64,000 bases of DNA from Moorella sp. E308F. Lineage in GTDB: Bacteria; Bacillota; DSM-521; Neomoorellales; Neomoorellaceae. Positions 14,218 to 25,000 of the stretch are shown here, one piece after another. The notes beneath the pieces were generated by a model that had not been told where the DNA came from, ran no database searches, and worked only from the letters and a program-made list of their open reading frames with translations. Positions within the stretch are counted from its first letter, which is position 1, and each line of letters opens with the position of its first letter. The position numbers and the translations under genes are program-made. The stretch lies in contig NZ_BJKN01000001.1 of the NCBI RefSeq assembly GCF_006538365.1, positions 365,698 to 429,697 of the forward strand, written 5' to 3'.

Positions 14218-17200
14218 TTAATGTATTTGCCGCCGCCTGGCTTCGGCTTCGCGCCGCAGGCGCGCTAGCACGGCAGCGAGTCGGAGCTCGCTCTTGCGCT
14301 CCTTCATGCCGTCCGCCAGGCGGCTGGCGGCGTCTATAGCCGCCCGGATTAGGATGCGCGGCGCCAGAAAGCTAACCGTGCCGCTCACGACGGGCACCCG
14401 GCAGTCGAAAAGCAGATATTCGGCAATGGGCTTTAAAGTTTCCGCCGACAAACCGGCAATAAGCAACTTTTCGCGCGTCTCGCTCTGAACTTCGACTTCG
14501 CGCAGGACGGTAAAAAAAGATGCATCCGCTCCGCACGGACGGGCCTTAACTTCAAGGAGGTCCCGGATAACCAGATAGTCGAGGATCTCCTGGGCCCGGG
14601 CGGCGCAGAGGTTTTCCTGTTCAATCCGCTCAGCCGCCAGATAGTGCTCAAATTCTTTCCGGGCCAACTGAGCGAGCTTTTCCCGCAGCGGTTCCACCTC
14701 CTCGGCACCCAGGGTCTCTCCTTCCGCGAGCTGCAGGTTTTCTAAATCCTTCCAGGATAGTATAAGGCGGACCACGCGGCTGTCTCCTGCTTCCCGGCAG
14801 GCCGCAGCATAGCCCACCACTTCAACGCCATCCATCCCGGGAACGGGCACGGCCAGCCGCCGGACACACCGGGGAAGCCCGAAACTGTTCATGTGTTCTA
14901 AAACGCGCTCAAAAAACGGATCGCCATACGAGGCAAAATGAACGCGCCTGCCGTCCCCGGCCAGTCCCTGCTCGTAAAGCTCCCTGGAAACGGTTAAGAC
15001 TGCTCCTTCCGGCACCCCCTCGATGCCAGCCAGGGTCAGCACAGGCTTACCGTCCTCATCCCCGAAGGCACACCCCAGGCGGCGCAGGTACGGCGAACCC
15101 TGCAGGGCCTCCCAGATGGCCGCCAGGTTTACCGGCGACGGCCGCCGTTCAGCTAACCGGTCCAGCCGCATGTAAATCTCATAAAGTTCCTGCGGGTTTA
15201 TCTCCATGCTCTCCGTACGCCGGCGCTGTTCCTTAAGCTTCTCGAATGCGCGCGCCTCCAGCTCCTTTTCGGTCAGCGTGCCCTCGGCCAGCTGGCGAAA
15301 ATCCTCCGGTTCCACCGGCAGCAGGGAAACCTGCTGGGTGCCGACGATAAGGTTGGCCTGCGCCAGGCGCGAGAGCAGCCGCCCGTATACAATCTCCTCG
15401 GCGCTGCCGGTATAACAGAGATTAAGGACATAAACATCCCGGTGCTTCTGACCGATGCGGTCAATCCGCCCGATCCGCTGCTCGATTTTCATAGGGTTCC
15501 AGCCCAGGTCAAAGTTAACGAGGAAGTCGGCGGTCTGCAGGTTCAGACCTTCCGCCGCGGCGTCCGTGCATACCAGGACGTCGATCTCGCCCTGCAGGAA
15601 CAGCTCCTTTACCCTTTCGCGGTCTACGGCCACCATGCTGCCCGTAGCCGGATCGTAATACTCGCCCCCGCGGCCGGAATAGGTACCGATGCGCATGCCG
15701 AGGTCAGCCTGACGCAGGCGGGTAACGATGTCCACGAGGGTATCGTAAAAACGGGTAAAGATTACCGTCTGGCGAATACGACCGGTGCGGCGGTCGCGGC
15801 GCCGATCGAGCCTATTCATAAGTTCCTGCATCTTTGAAGGAAGTTCGGTCAAATCTACCAAAAGGTTGAGCATTACCTGCAGCCGCTCCCGCTCCCATTC
15901 CAGATCGGCTCGCTCGCGACCTTTGAGGAGCGTTTCCGACGCCTCGAGGTCGTCTTCGTCTTCACTTTCATAGACCGCCTCTTCCAGGGCAGCGGGGGCA
16001 AGCTCCCCTGCTTTCGTTTTCGTTTCACCCTGGTGCCGCAGGGTAGCTTCAACCCTGGCCAGGCGGCGCTCCAGCGTCCGGCGCAGGGCGTAGAGGCTGG
16101 AAGCGAAGCGCAGCCGCAAAAAGCTCAACAGAAAGCTCAACATCTGCTGCGCCTGGCGGTCGCCGTGGGCCTTGATCTGCTCGTTCAATCCATTGCAGTA
16201 TTTTTCCAGCTCATCATAAATACGCTGTTCCAGTGGTGTAAATTCGATCCGGGGCAAGGAGAGGATATGGCGCCGGGGAAGGTTTTGCCGCAGCCGGCCG
16301 CGGTCACGGTAGATCTCCAAAAGCTGCCGGGTATGGCGGAGCATCACCCGGGAAAGGGGAGAGACGCTGAATAACAGGCGCCGCATCAACCGGCGGTCCC
16401 TGCCCCGGGGAACACGGCCGTACTCCAGCCAACGGTGCAAAGCTGCCCGAATGCGTCCGTCAATGACGCTCTCCTCGATAAAACGCCAGAGCATGGGGTC
16501 CTGCCCGCGTACCGCCTTTACAGCCCGCCGCAGGAAGTCCCATTCCAGTTCCCCTGGTTCCTGGCCGTCCAGCAGACGGCCCATAATATCATAATACTGC
16601 AGTGTCAGGGACGGGTCGTACTGAAAGGCGCCCACCCGATTGGTCAGGGCCAGGAGGTCGCATACTTCCACCGGATGGATCTGCATCGGGGTGGCCGTGG
16701 CCAGCCACAGGGCGCGTGCCCTGGGGCGCAGGTAATCCCTGGCAACTTTATAGAGATTACCATAGTCCGGGTGCACCCCGCAGCCAGCTGCAGGATTATG
16801 CCGCCGCAGGGCATGAGCTTCATCCACCAGGGCAATATCGAAGGGTGCCGCCAGGGCAAGGGCCTCTGCCCGCTCACGACGATAAAAGAGCCCCGTGGAT
16901 ATGATCACCAGGTCCGGTTCGTAAAGGGATCTTGCCGGCCGCGTTTCTTCCACCGGGAAGATATATTCATGGGCAGTTTCCGGCGTGGTGCGCGCCAGGC
17001 CGAAGGAAAGGAGCATCTTCGTTGCCATCTGGCGGTGCCACTGGCTGATGAGGCTTGCCGGCGCGGCAATGAGGATGCGTTTTACCAGGCCCGCCAGGTA
17101 CAGGGAACGAAAGGCCAGCCCCGCCTCGATGGTCTTCCCCAGGCCCACCTCGTCGCCCAAAATGTAGGAATAGGGCCAGGTTTCAATCAGCCGGCGCACC

Positions 17201-18132
17201 ACGATGGCCTGGTGGGGCCACGGCTCTACAGGTGCGGTCTCCATGCCCACGTAACGGCCGCCCGGCATCCTGGGCGCGTCGCGCAAGATGGCGAAGCGCA
17301 GCCGCTCCATGGCCGCAGGCAGTGGCACCGCTCCCACCGCAGCCCTGGTACCATCCACTTCTGCCGGGAAGTCAATCCCTTCCGCGAAGCGGATCAAGCG
17401 GCGCCGCACTGCTTCCGGCAGGGTCAGCACCGGCAGGTGGGGAACTTTTCCATGCCACAGGTTCTCAAAGGCCGCTACAGCTTCGTCGACCCGCCGGCGG
17501 TCCGTATCGCCCCACCAATCGCAGTGGACGTCAATATTTTCAGCGTTCAGGATCAGGGCCGTCTTTGATTCATTCAGCGTCCCGGACCCGTACATCCGGT
17601 TGCCAAACTCGTCATAGAAGACAAACCACTTTTCGTGGACATAGCCGTCGTCCACAGCATCCAGGGCTAGGGGCTCACCGGTTTCTTTATGCACGCGGAA
17701 GGCCACCCGCACCTCAAGATAGCCGTGGGCCACCATCCAGGCAAGGAGCGTTACGCCATTGCGCACCCCTTCCGGCCAGGAAGCCTCCCCCTCAAGCTCG
17801 CCGTTTAACCTTGCCGCCAGCCGCTCCCTGTCCCCGGCCAGGATGGCCCGCACATCTTCGGGGTCCAGGTCGGCGCCGACGATGAGGCGCATTTTTCCCT
17901 GGCGGCCGACAAAAGCCGAAAACCCCATCGAGGCGGCGGCCAGGGACGACGAGCGAAAGTAGCCGGCTACCCGGTCGTAGCGCACCGCCAGGCTCAGGGC
18001 GGGCACATAGAAATCGTGCAGCATGTCGAGGGGGCGGCCGTCGATCAGGGTAGAAGACGTCCGGTAGGACAGGAGCCAGGATCGGGACCGCAGGCCCTTA
18101 CCTTGCGAAGGGTTTTCCATGAGCTCGGGCAT
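14218..18132 (-). CDS. PLD-domain / SNF2-family helicase fusion of a defence operon
   Basis: A 1304-residue protein. Residues about 30-260 form a phospholipase-D-like domain with one HxK motif (YVHEKWFVF, His165 and Lys167) followed by GSGTLNESK, as in PLD nucleases. Residues about 300-900 are an SNF2 helicase: DEVGLGKTIEAGLA (Walker A, near 327), VDEAHALRR (near 436), a TATPMQ motif III, and IGRIDRIGQKHRDVYVLNL motif VI. The remainder is helical and unassigned. SNF2-type motors occur in DISARM (drmD) and BREX type 3, where PLD (drmC) is normally separate. It is last of four genes in the operon, 36 bases after the methylase, with a GAGGAG site. I infer it is the DNA-tracking and possibly cutting effector. 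Confidence 0.88.
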   Translation of the reverse strand: MPELMENPSQGKGLRSRSWLLSYRTSSTLIDGRPLDMLHDFYVPALSLAVRYDRVAGYFRSSSLAAASMGFSAFVGRQGKMRLIVGADLDPEDVRAILAGDRERLAARLNGELEGEASWPEGVRNGVTLLAWMVAHGYLEVRVAFRVHKETGEPLALDAVDDGYVHEKWFVFYDEFGNRMYGSGTLNESKTALILNAENIDVHCDWWGDTDRRRVDEAVAAFENLWHGKVPHLPVLTLPEAVRRRLIRFAEGIDFPAEVDGTRAAVGAVPLPAAMERLRFAILRDAPRMPGGRYVGMETAPVEPWPHQAIVVRRLIETWPYSYILGDEVGLGKTIEAGLAFRSLYLAGLVKRILIAAPASLISQWHRQMATKMLLSFGLARTTPETAHEYIFPVEETRPARSLYEPDLVIISTGLFYRRERAEALALAAPFDIALVDEAHALRRHNPAAGCGVHPDYGNLYKVARDYLRPRARALWLATATPMQIHPVEVCDLLALTNRVGAFQYDPSLTLQYYDIMGRLLDGQEPGELEWDFLRRAVKAVRGQDPMLWRFIEESVIDGRIRAALHRWLEYGRVPRGRDRRLMRRLLFSVSPLSRVMLRHTRQLLEIYRDRGRLRQNLPRRHILSLPRIEFTPLEQRIYDELEKYCNGLNEQIKAHGDRQAQQMLSFLLSFLRLRFASSLYALRRTLERRLARVEATLRHQGETKTKAGELAPAALEEAVYESEDEDDLEASETLLKGRERADLEWERERLQVMLNLLVDLTELPSKMQELMNRLDRRRDRRTGRIRQTVIFTRFYDTLVDIVTRLRQADLGMRIGTYSGRGGEYYDPATGSMVAVDRERVKELFLQGEIDVLVCTDAAAEGLNLQTADFLVNFDLGWNPMKIEQRIGRIDRIGQKHRDVYVLNLCYTGSAEEIVYGRLLSRLAQANLIVGTQQVSLLPVEPEDFRQLAEGTLTEKELEARAFEKLKEQRRRTESMEINPQELYEIYMRLDRLAERRPSPVNLAAIWEALQGSPYLRRLGCAFGDEDGKPVLTLAGIEGVPEGAVLTVSRELYEQGLAGDGRRVHFASYGDPFFERVLEHMNSFGLPRCVRRLAVPVPGMDGVEVVGYAAACREAGDSRVVRLILSWKDLENLQLAEGETLGAEEVEPLREKLAQLARKEFEHYLAAERIEQENLCAARAQEILDYLVIRDLLEVKARPCGADASFFTVLREVEVQSETREKLLIAGLSAETLKPIAEYLLFDCRVPVVSGTVSFLAPRILIRAAIDAASRLADGMKERKSELRLAAVLARLRREAEARRRQIH

Positions 18133-18168
18133 CAGCTATCTCCTCACACTTACTGGTATCCGGAAGTT

Positions 18169-21100
18169 CTACTGCAAGCCGAAGAGAATGGCCTCCGCTT
18201 CTTGGCGCAGCTTTTCGTCGGCCGCCTGCGCCGCCCAGACGAAAAGGAGATCGCGGAGCACATGCTCCCGTCCCCCGGCATACTGGGCCAGATAGGCGCG
18301 GGCGAGGGGCACATCGCCTTCCCGGTAAGCGAGGATTAAACCGTGGAGAAGGTCCCACTCGGTCTGCGGGTTATCTAACCGCTTTTTGCTGCGCTCCTCC
18401 GGCCGGGCCAGGCGCAGCTTCGAACCCCGGCGGACGAGGGGCGCGTGGTAGCCGCCGTCCCCGGCAGCGGCACGCCCGGTACGTCCGCCGCGGCTTTCGT
18501 CGTTGATGCCGATCATGCGGCCGCTGACGCTATAACCGGCAGCCCTGCCCTCCAGGCCGATATTGAGGGAACGGGAGAGGTTCAGGGCCTCATCATAGGG
18601 AAACTCAGCCAGGCCAAAGATGCCGTAGAGGGTGAGGGCCATGGCGGCTTCCGGGTTTAGGTCTTCCACCCGCAGGCGTCCCCCCGTCAGACGGGTGATC
18701 TGGTACTGGGCAACAACGGCGCTGGCCTCGTTCATGGCGCGGGTGGGGCTGACCAATTCATCGCCGTCCAGCACCGGCCAGTGCTGGGAAAGCACATGGA
18801 GAGCGCGGCCGTAACTGGCCACCATCTCGTCCACCGGATTGAGGTGCAAGGGGGCGAACTCTTCCAGGGCCCGGCGCACGGCCTCGCGCACCAGCCGGGC
18901 CACGCCGGTGCCGCCGAAGCCGCTCCAGGTGGCGGGTTCGCCGTCCTTTACCTCCCGCTTGCGGCAGGTCAGGAAGATAGAACTGGCGGCGGCAGCCATG
19001 CCTTTCTGATGGATGGACTCTGCTGCCTCGGACTCCACCGGCAGCGAAGAAGTGATCGTCCAGCCGCTCTCAATAAGGGAGCGCGTCAAAGCCTCCCAGG
19101 CCTCCTGGGTCTTATGGGTAAACATGATCGTCATGATGCCGTCGTCTTTGAGAACCCGGCGGCACTCGAAAAAGATCTCGCCCATCAGGCGCTCGTACTC
19201 CCTGGCCGCACCGGCGGCCGACCCATCCCGGGCAGGATTGGCCACGGCCTCGTCCCTCTTGTTGGTAAGCCGCCGCCGGAACAGGTCCGGGTACAAGTCG
19301 TGGAGGGTGCGCCGCTGCCAGACGTAGAAGTAGTCGGACAGCTCCGCGTACTGGACGTTGTTGTAATAGGGCGGGTCGATGCAGATGAGCTCGACGGAAG
19401 CATCGGGCAGGTCCAGGCTGGCCGCCGTGCCGCAGCGGATGGTCACCGGCGGGGCGGCGCCGTTAATGCGCTCATGCAGGGGCGCCACCAGCTCGGCGAT
19501 GCCGGCGTAGGCGTCCAGAACCTGGGCCAGGGCCCAGGCCGCGCCGGAATGGGGGCCGGTAAAGATCATTTCGCCGAATGTCCATTTTAAGGAAAAATCA
19601 TGACGCCCAAAGGTACCTTTAACGATACCACGTGTATATTCCCAACGTGTTTGTTTGCTGTTATAATCAAGCCCTTTATCAATCATGAACTGTAGATACG
19701 TGACTACGGCGCGGCCGCGTTCTTCGCCTAGTTCCTTAATGATTTCGTGCTTGAGGCGGTTAAGCTCCTCGACCAGTATTAGGTGCCCCAGGAGCTGGCG
19801 CGGGGTAAACATGTCGCACCACCGCGTCATGCCGTATATAACAGGACGCATGTCGTTGCCTGGAGGAAAACTTTCCGTCGGAATAAGCCCCTGCCGCTCC
19901 CACTCAGGCCACCGCTCGGCGAGGCGCTTTTCGGCCTCGGCCAGGGCTGCCAGGTCCCGGTCGTTGGGCGGCCGGAAGAAGCGCACCTTCTCGGTCTTAA
20001 TTTCCCCGGCCCTCTCGCCGCTGGCATAGCGCTGCAGTCTGCCGTGTTTATCCAGCTTGGGCTGGTAACGCACGGCTGCGACGCAATACAGCCGGTCCTG
20101 CCACCTGCCGTGGGGCGATTCCCCCCGTGCCTGGGCTTTGATCTCTTCGGCGGGAATGGCCTGGCGGCAGTGGACGCAGAAACCGACGCCGTCCTTAACC
20201 GTGGCAAAGTTTGGATCCTCGCCGTTTGGCCCCCGGTTGCCCCTGACGCGGTAGGTTTCAAAGCGGACCTTCCCGCCCCTTTTGCGGCCGTCGGTGACGA
20301 TCCGCACGCCCCACTTATCGCCTTCCTTCGCCAGCCAGCAGGTGTTCAACAGCGGCGCCTCGCCGCCGCAGTGGGGACAGGTGACCTGGCGGGCATACAA
20401 GTAGGTGGTCGTATCTTCCCGATCATACTCAGAAATTAACTCCGGGCATTTACTCAGGTGCATCTCTAAGACACGCCGCTCATCCCGGGGCAATGGAAAA
20501 ACACGGGGAAATATGGATTCTAACTTCTTGTCAAGGATATTAATTAACTTTTGTCCCCATTTCTCGATATCGGCTTTTAACCCCGGGCCATAACGGGCTG
20601 GATAATCGAGGGTAGTGTACAGGATAACGGCCGCAACCGGATTGAGCTCATTGGCAATCACCCGGTGCCCCAGTCGCAATGCCTCAAACGGGATGGAACC
20701 CCCGCCAGCCGTAGGATCAAGCACCGTAATGTTATGGTATTGCCATTCCGGTTGACGTATGTAGGCGCGTGAATACCCGTAAAGGTTTGGAATACGAACG
20801 CCTCTATTCGCCGCGATCTCCATCAAATCTTTAAACCAGGCCGGATCGGCAGCTACACGTTTAATATATAAAACCTCGCCCTCTTGGGGTAGCGGTTCAG
20901 GCAGCGGTTCACTCAACTCTTTCCATTTTTTGATGACTGGATGGTCGCTAAGAGAAGGGTTCTCGCCGACGATCTCTTTAATCAATCCTCTCTGTTCTTT
21001 CCTGTTATCCTGCTCCCGTTGAAGCGCCCTCGCCACCACGGAATCAACTTTTAATATCTCCCGTCCCGAATCATCCTGGCCGATGCGATCAATTAGTCTT

Positions 21101-21390
21101 TCATCCAGCGTCCACGGTTCCCCGTTGACCAAAGCCTGCACTTTCTCGATGCCGAGCTGGCGCAAAAACCATTCGGGATCCGTCCCGGCGGGCAGAAGGG
21201 AGGCGAGGATGGCGGCGCGGCTCGGTACCAGGGGCCGCCGCGCCCACCAGACGTGGAGAAAATAAAGAGGTGGAAGGGCGGAACTGGCGCCGCGTTCCCG
21301 CTGGGTTTCGGCGCCGATCTGGTGGCAGGGAAAGCCTGCTTCGATGAGGCGGACGTCAGTCCTGGCTTTACCGTTCTGCATTACCATCAT
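18169..21390 (-). CDS. DUF1156 (COG1743) adenine-specific DNA methyltransferase with zinc ribbon
   Basis: A 1073-residue N6-adenine methylase. The DUF1156 head is plain (LIEAGFPCHQIGAETQRERG and LHVWWARRPLVPSRA). The SAM-binding motif LDPTAGGGSIPFEALRLG is near residue 224 and the catalytic DPPYYNNVQYAELSDYF near 672. Between them lies a long insertion with paired CxxC motifs (CPHCGGE near 338, CVHCRQA near 405), the zinc ribbon of COG1743. In BREX type 3 the same family is called PglXI. Here it presumably marks host DNA so that the operon's other parts spare it. It starts two bases after the 203-residue gene ends, so coupled translation is likely. All catalytic residues appear intact. Confidence 0.93.
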   Translation of the reverse strand: MMVMQNGKARTDVRLIEAGFPCHQIGAETQRERGASSALPPLYFLHVWWARRPLVPSRAAILASLLPAGTDPEWFLRQLGIEKVQALVNGEPWTLDERLIDRIGQDDSGREILKVDSVVARALQREQDNRKEQRGLIKEIVGENPSLSDHPVIKKWKELSEPLPEPLPQEGEVLYIKRVAADPAWFKDLMEIAANRGVRIPNLYGYSRAYIRQPEWQYHNITVLDPTAGGGSIPFEALRLGHRVIANELNPVAAVILYTTLDYPARYGPGLKADIEKWGQKLINILDKKLESIFPRVFPLPRDERRVLEMHLSKCPELISEYDREDTTTYLYARQVTCPHCGGEAPLLNTCWLAKEGDKWGVRIVTDGRKRGGKVRFETYRVRGNRGPNGEDPNFATVKDGVGFCVHCRQAIPAEEIKAQARGESPHGRWQDRLYCVAAVRYQPKLDKHGRLQRYASGERAGEIKTEKVRFFRPPNDRDLAALAEAEKRLAERWPEWERQGLIPTESFPPGNDMRPVIYGMTRWCDMFTPRQLLGHLILVEELNRLKHEIIKELGEERGRAVVTYLQFMIDKGLDYNSKQTRWEYTRGIVKGTFGRHDFSLKWTFGEMIFTGPHSGAAWALAQVLDAYAGIAELVAPLHERINGAAPPVTIRCGTAASLDLPDASVELICIDPPYYNNVQYAELSDYFYVWQRRTLHDLYPDLFRRRLTNKRDEAVANPARDGSAAGAAREYERLMGEIFFECRRVLKDDGIMTIMFTHKTQEAWEALTRSLIESGWTITSSLPVESEAAESIHQKGMAAAASSIFLTCRKREVKDGEPATWSGFGGTGVARLVREAVRRALEEFAPLHLNPVDEMVASYGRALHVLSQHWPVLDGDELVSPTRAMNEASAVVAQYQITRLTGGRLRVEDLNPEAAMALTLYGIFGLAEFPYDEALNLSRSLNIGLEGRAAGYSVSGRMIGINDESRGGRTGRAAAGDGGYHAPLVRRGSKLRLARPEERSKKRLDNPQTEWDLLHGLILAYREGDVPLARAYLAQYAGGREHVLRDLLFVWAAQAADEKLRQEAEAILFGLQ

Positions 21391-21392
21391 CC

Positions 21393-22004
21393 CTATCTGC
21401 GCAGCTTCTCAAGGAGTTGCAGGATCGCCTTATCGCCGGGCTGGCCGCCCAGCATGATACGCATGCCGGCCAGCGCCCAGCGGTTGGCCGCCTCGCCGTA
21501 CTGGGTCCCCCGCGTCAGCCAGTAGGCGGCTTCCTCGCGGGTGAAACGCGCCACGCGCCAGGCCATGAGCTCGACGCGGTCCATCTCCTTCACCCTTTCC
21601 TGGAGTTTGAAAATAAGGGCCAGCTTTACGCCTGCTTCCTCATCCAAAGGGAGGTTACCCCGGAAGGAAATGCGGCCATTGCCAAGGAACCGCTGCAGCT
21701 CCAGGGGGATCCCGGCCGCGTCGCAGACGCCGCCGATAATGGTGCGGATTACAGGCAAACAGCGGCGCAGGGGCTGGCCGTACAGGTACCCCCGCTCTTT
21801 GAGGGCTGTTTTGCTCGCGGCCCCGCCGTTTTTCTGCCGGTCCGCCCCGGGGTTCAAGCGCTCCTTGACCACCAGTACGGGAATGGGTTTATCTTTAAAT
21901 TCGGTTACCCGCAGAACCCAGGGGGCCTGCGGCAAAAGAGGCCGGATGCGCTGCTGGAAATCCCGTTCCAGCTCTAAGGCATCGGTCGGCTTCTGTTTTG
22001 TCAT
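21393..22004 (-). CDS. Unrecognised 203-residue protein of the defence operon
   Basis: I do not recognise this family. It is a soluble, basic protein: ELERDFQQRIRPLLPQAPWV at the start, a central VIRTIIGGVCDAAGIPLEL, and a C-terminal helical part (LMAWRVARFTREEAAYWLT). There are no signal peptide, membrane helix or clear catalytic motifs. Two-base gaps to both neighbours fix it as an integral part of the operon between ATPase and methylase, so it is probably an adaptor or subunit of that complex. Its position is like that of the small DUF proteins in other COG1743/COG1483 gene clusters. The ATG has a weak ribosome site, consistent with translational coupling to the gene upstream. Confidence 0.8.
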   Translation of the reverse strand: MTKQKPTDALELERDFQQRIRPLLPQAPWVLRVTEFKDKPIPVLVVKERLNPGADRQKNGGAASKTALKERGYLYGQPLRRCLPVIRTIIGGVCDAAGIPLELQRFLGNGRISFRGNLPLDEEAGVKLALIFKLQERVKEMDRVELMAWRVARFTREEAAYWLTRGTQYGEAANRWALAGMRIMLGGQPGDKAILQLLEKLRR

Positions 22005-22006
22005 AT

Positions 22007-25000
22007 TTATCCCCCGCTACCTTTGTCGGCTGATTTACTTTTCTTTAGCTCTTTGATAAAGGGGCAGTCTTCGTCAGGATTTTCGATTTCCAGGAAGGCC
22101 TCTGTACGTTCCCCTTTGGCGACAGCACCCGCCAGCACCTCAAAGAGCTCCCCGAGGGCCTTCATCGATCCTGGGGTAACATCGGTGAGCTCTATGCGCA
22201 TGAGCCCCCCTTCTGGAAGCTCCAGGTCCGTCAGCTCCAGCATTTTAATAGTTGTCCTGGCGCCCCGGTTGTAAATGCTGCCCAGCCGCCCCAGCAGGGG
22301 TAAAATTTTTTCCGTACCTTCCCGGCCCTCCAGGGTAAGGGTTTGGCCGCTAGCTTTAAGCCACCCCCGTTCCGCCGCTTTTGCCGGTGTGATCAGCACG
22401 TCCCCTTTCTGGGGGGTATAAAGGACGGCAGCGGGCCCCTGGATGAGTTCAGGCTTTTCTTGCTGGTCCGGCGTGCCGCGGAAGGCCAGTAGGCGGCCTT
22501 TCTTAACCAGGTTCACCACAGCCTCCTGGAAGTCTGGTCCCGGGATTTCCCCGTATTTTTCGGTCAGGTTTTCGGCAACTTCCTCTATCTTGACCGCCCC
22601 GCTGCCGCTTACCGTGGAGAAAACGTCATCACCCATCTTGTCAGAATCAGGCCGGTGGGCGGCTATCCAGCCGCGCTGTTTTGCCCCCTGGACGGTAATG
22701 AGGCCATAGCCTTCGGCAGCCAGGTTGACCCCCATGGGTATGCCGTTCTCCTGGTGGTAAAATTCAGCCGGCTTCAGGCTGTCTGCCGTGCCCATGCGGT
22801 AAAGGCACCATACGCCCTTCTGCACCCCGGCGCGGATAATCTGCTCGAAGACGGCCGCATTCTCCAGTACCGGCCAGCTGCGCACGCAGGCGAAATTATC
22901 CCGCAGTTTGGCCAGGGTTATGGTATCGCCGTGGTCAAAGAAGAGCTTGCTTAAATTTATAAGGTCCGCATGGGTGGTATTGCTGGCGGTGAGAAGCTCG
23001 CCATCTTTAATTAAGATTTCGCGGATTTGCTCTATGAAAGGTATGCCACCCTCGCCGCCGGCCGTCTTGAGGTCGCGGCGGATAATATGCCCTCCTGCCC
23101 CCGGATAGTAGAAGCGGGTATAGATACTGGCGACGGTGGTGACCAGGCCCTGCTCCCGCTCACTGAAACGTTTTTGGAAATCTTCTTCCGCCAGCCGACG
23201 GGGGTTGAGCCCATAACTCTGGGGCCTGTCGCTCAAGAGGCGCATGGCTTGGACCTGGCGGGCGATAGTTTCGATACGCTGGCGTGCTTCTTGTATCTGG
23301 ACACCTCGATTTGCAAATAACTCTCCCTCATCATACATTCCTTGGACAGTGACGGTTTCAGGAACCAGGAGAAAGATGAGGTTCTGCTGTTGCCGGGGTG
23401 TATTAACCCCCCTGGTAGTCACCATAGCCTCAACATCAATGGTTTCGGCACCAAGGGCGACGACCCCCAGCACAGGCCTCCCTTTGCCGTCAGGCAAATG
23501 TTCCGGCAGCGCGACGTCGTGTTCTATATGGAACAAGCCTGAACCGCCGGTGATGATCTTGCGCGCCGTAGCTTCAAGGAGATCCTGTACCTGTCGCGCG
23601 GTGATGGTATTGCGGATCCTGGCAAGAATGTTGTTAATCGTCGGCTCGGGGCTGGCAAAATATTTCCCCTGCTCGTAGCGAAGGTAAAAGGCGCTTTCGT
23701 TTATCTCCTCTAAGGCCATGCGCACCTGGGTCGGCGTCAGGCCGGGAAAGGATACGGCGAACAGGGCCTCGGCCTCGGTGAGGCCGAAGATTTTGGAGTC
23801 CAGGCCCTCTTCACGCCCCACCAGGCTGTGGAGAAAAACCGTCTTCCAGGTGTACTCGTAAAGGGGGCGCCCCTCCGGGTGGGGGTTGCGCTGGTCGGCA
23901 ATCTCGGCATTGCTGCGACCGCCCTCGAGAGTGTCGGTATCGACACCGCCCACATCGGCATTAAGGACGAAAAGCAGGTCGGAGCTGCCGGTGCGGCCAA
24001 GGATCTCATTGACCACCCGATCCGAGCGCAGGTCCAGGTGACAGGCGTGGATCATGGGCACGGCCTGCTGCTTTTGCCACAGGCTGCGGACGGCCAGGGC
24101 CAGCACCCGCAGGACGCCGCGCGTGCCCTGGAAGTTCTCGGCACTGGCCAGCTTGTTATTCAGGAAATCTATCAAGGTGGGGTGGAAGGGATAGCTGGCA
24201 AGCAATCGGCCCTGGAAATCATCGCTGGTGGCTTCCTGGGGAAGCATGGTAGCGTTGCGGCGGTACATGGCGATATATTCCGCCGCCGTCTCCCTGGCAG
24301 CTTCGCGGTCTATGGATAAAAAAAGGCGTTTGGCCAGGACGGAAGCGATCTCGGCGGCATGCACCGGGGTAACCTGGACGGCGTCGCGGGCCACCACGCT
24401 GGCTACGCCCTTGACGGCTTTTTCGCCAATCCCCAGGGCGTCATCTTCACTGACCTCTTCACCGCGCACCTGGCTGACGAGCCTGGCCAAATGCTCCGTC
24501 TGGCGGGCAAAGGCATCGGTGGCGCTGGCCAGGGTAAGGATGACGGCAATGCCGGGATGGTTGCGGGCATAACCGTCCAGACCCATTAGAAAGGCAGCAA
24601 GCTGGTTGGCCCCATCGGGCCGGGCCGCTTCCAGGCGGGCCGCGTACTGGGCCAGCTCATCCAGCATGATAATGGCCCTCCGCCCTCCCAGCACCCTCTC
24701 AAAATACGTCTTGCCGGGTGCGGCATAGGAGCCGGCCTCCTCTTCCACCTGGCGGTAGAGCTCCTCGCCGCCGATTTGATAGGCAATCTCTCCCCAGAGG
24801 GTATAGGGGACCAGGGCATTGCCTTGCGGTTTATGTACTGGGATCTCGTCCCCTGCCACGCCAACGACAGCGACTGAACCGGGCGCCGGGAGAAGCTGCG
24901 GGTCGAGAAAATCTTCGATCAAGCCCCTTAGTTCTGTACCCCGGTGGGCAATGTGGGTGCAGGCGATCAGGGTATGGGTCTTACCGCCACCAAAAGCCGT

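Noticed and set aside
16435-17568. 377-codon plus-strand frame opposite the PLD-SNF2 gene
   Set aside because: Mirror of a GC-rich coding strand; no ribosome site and no recognisable domain.
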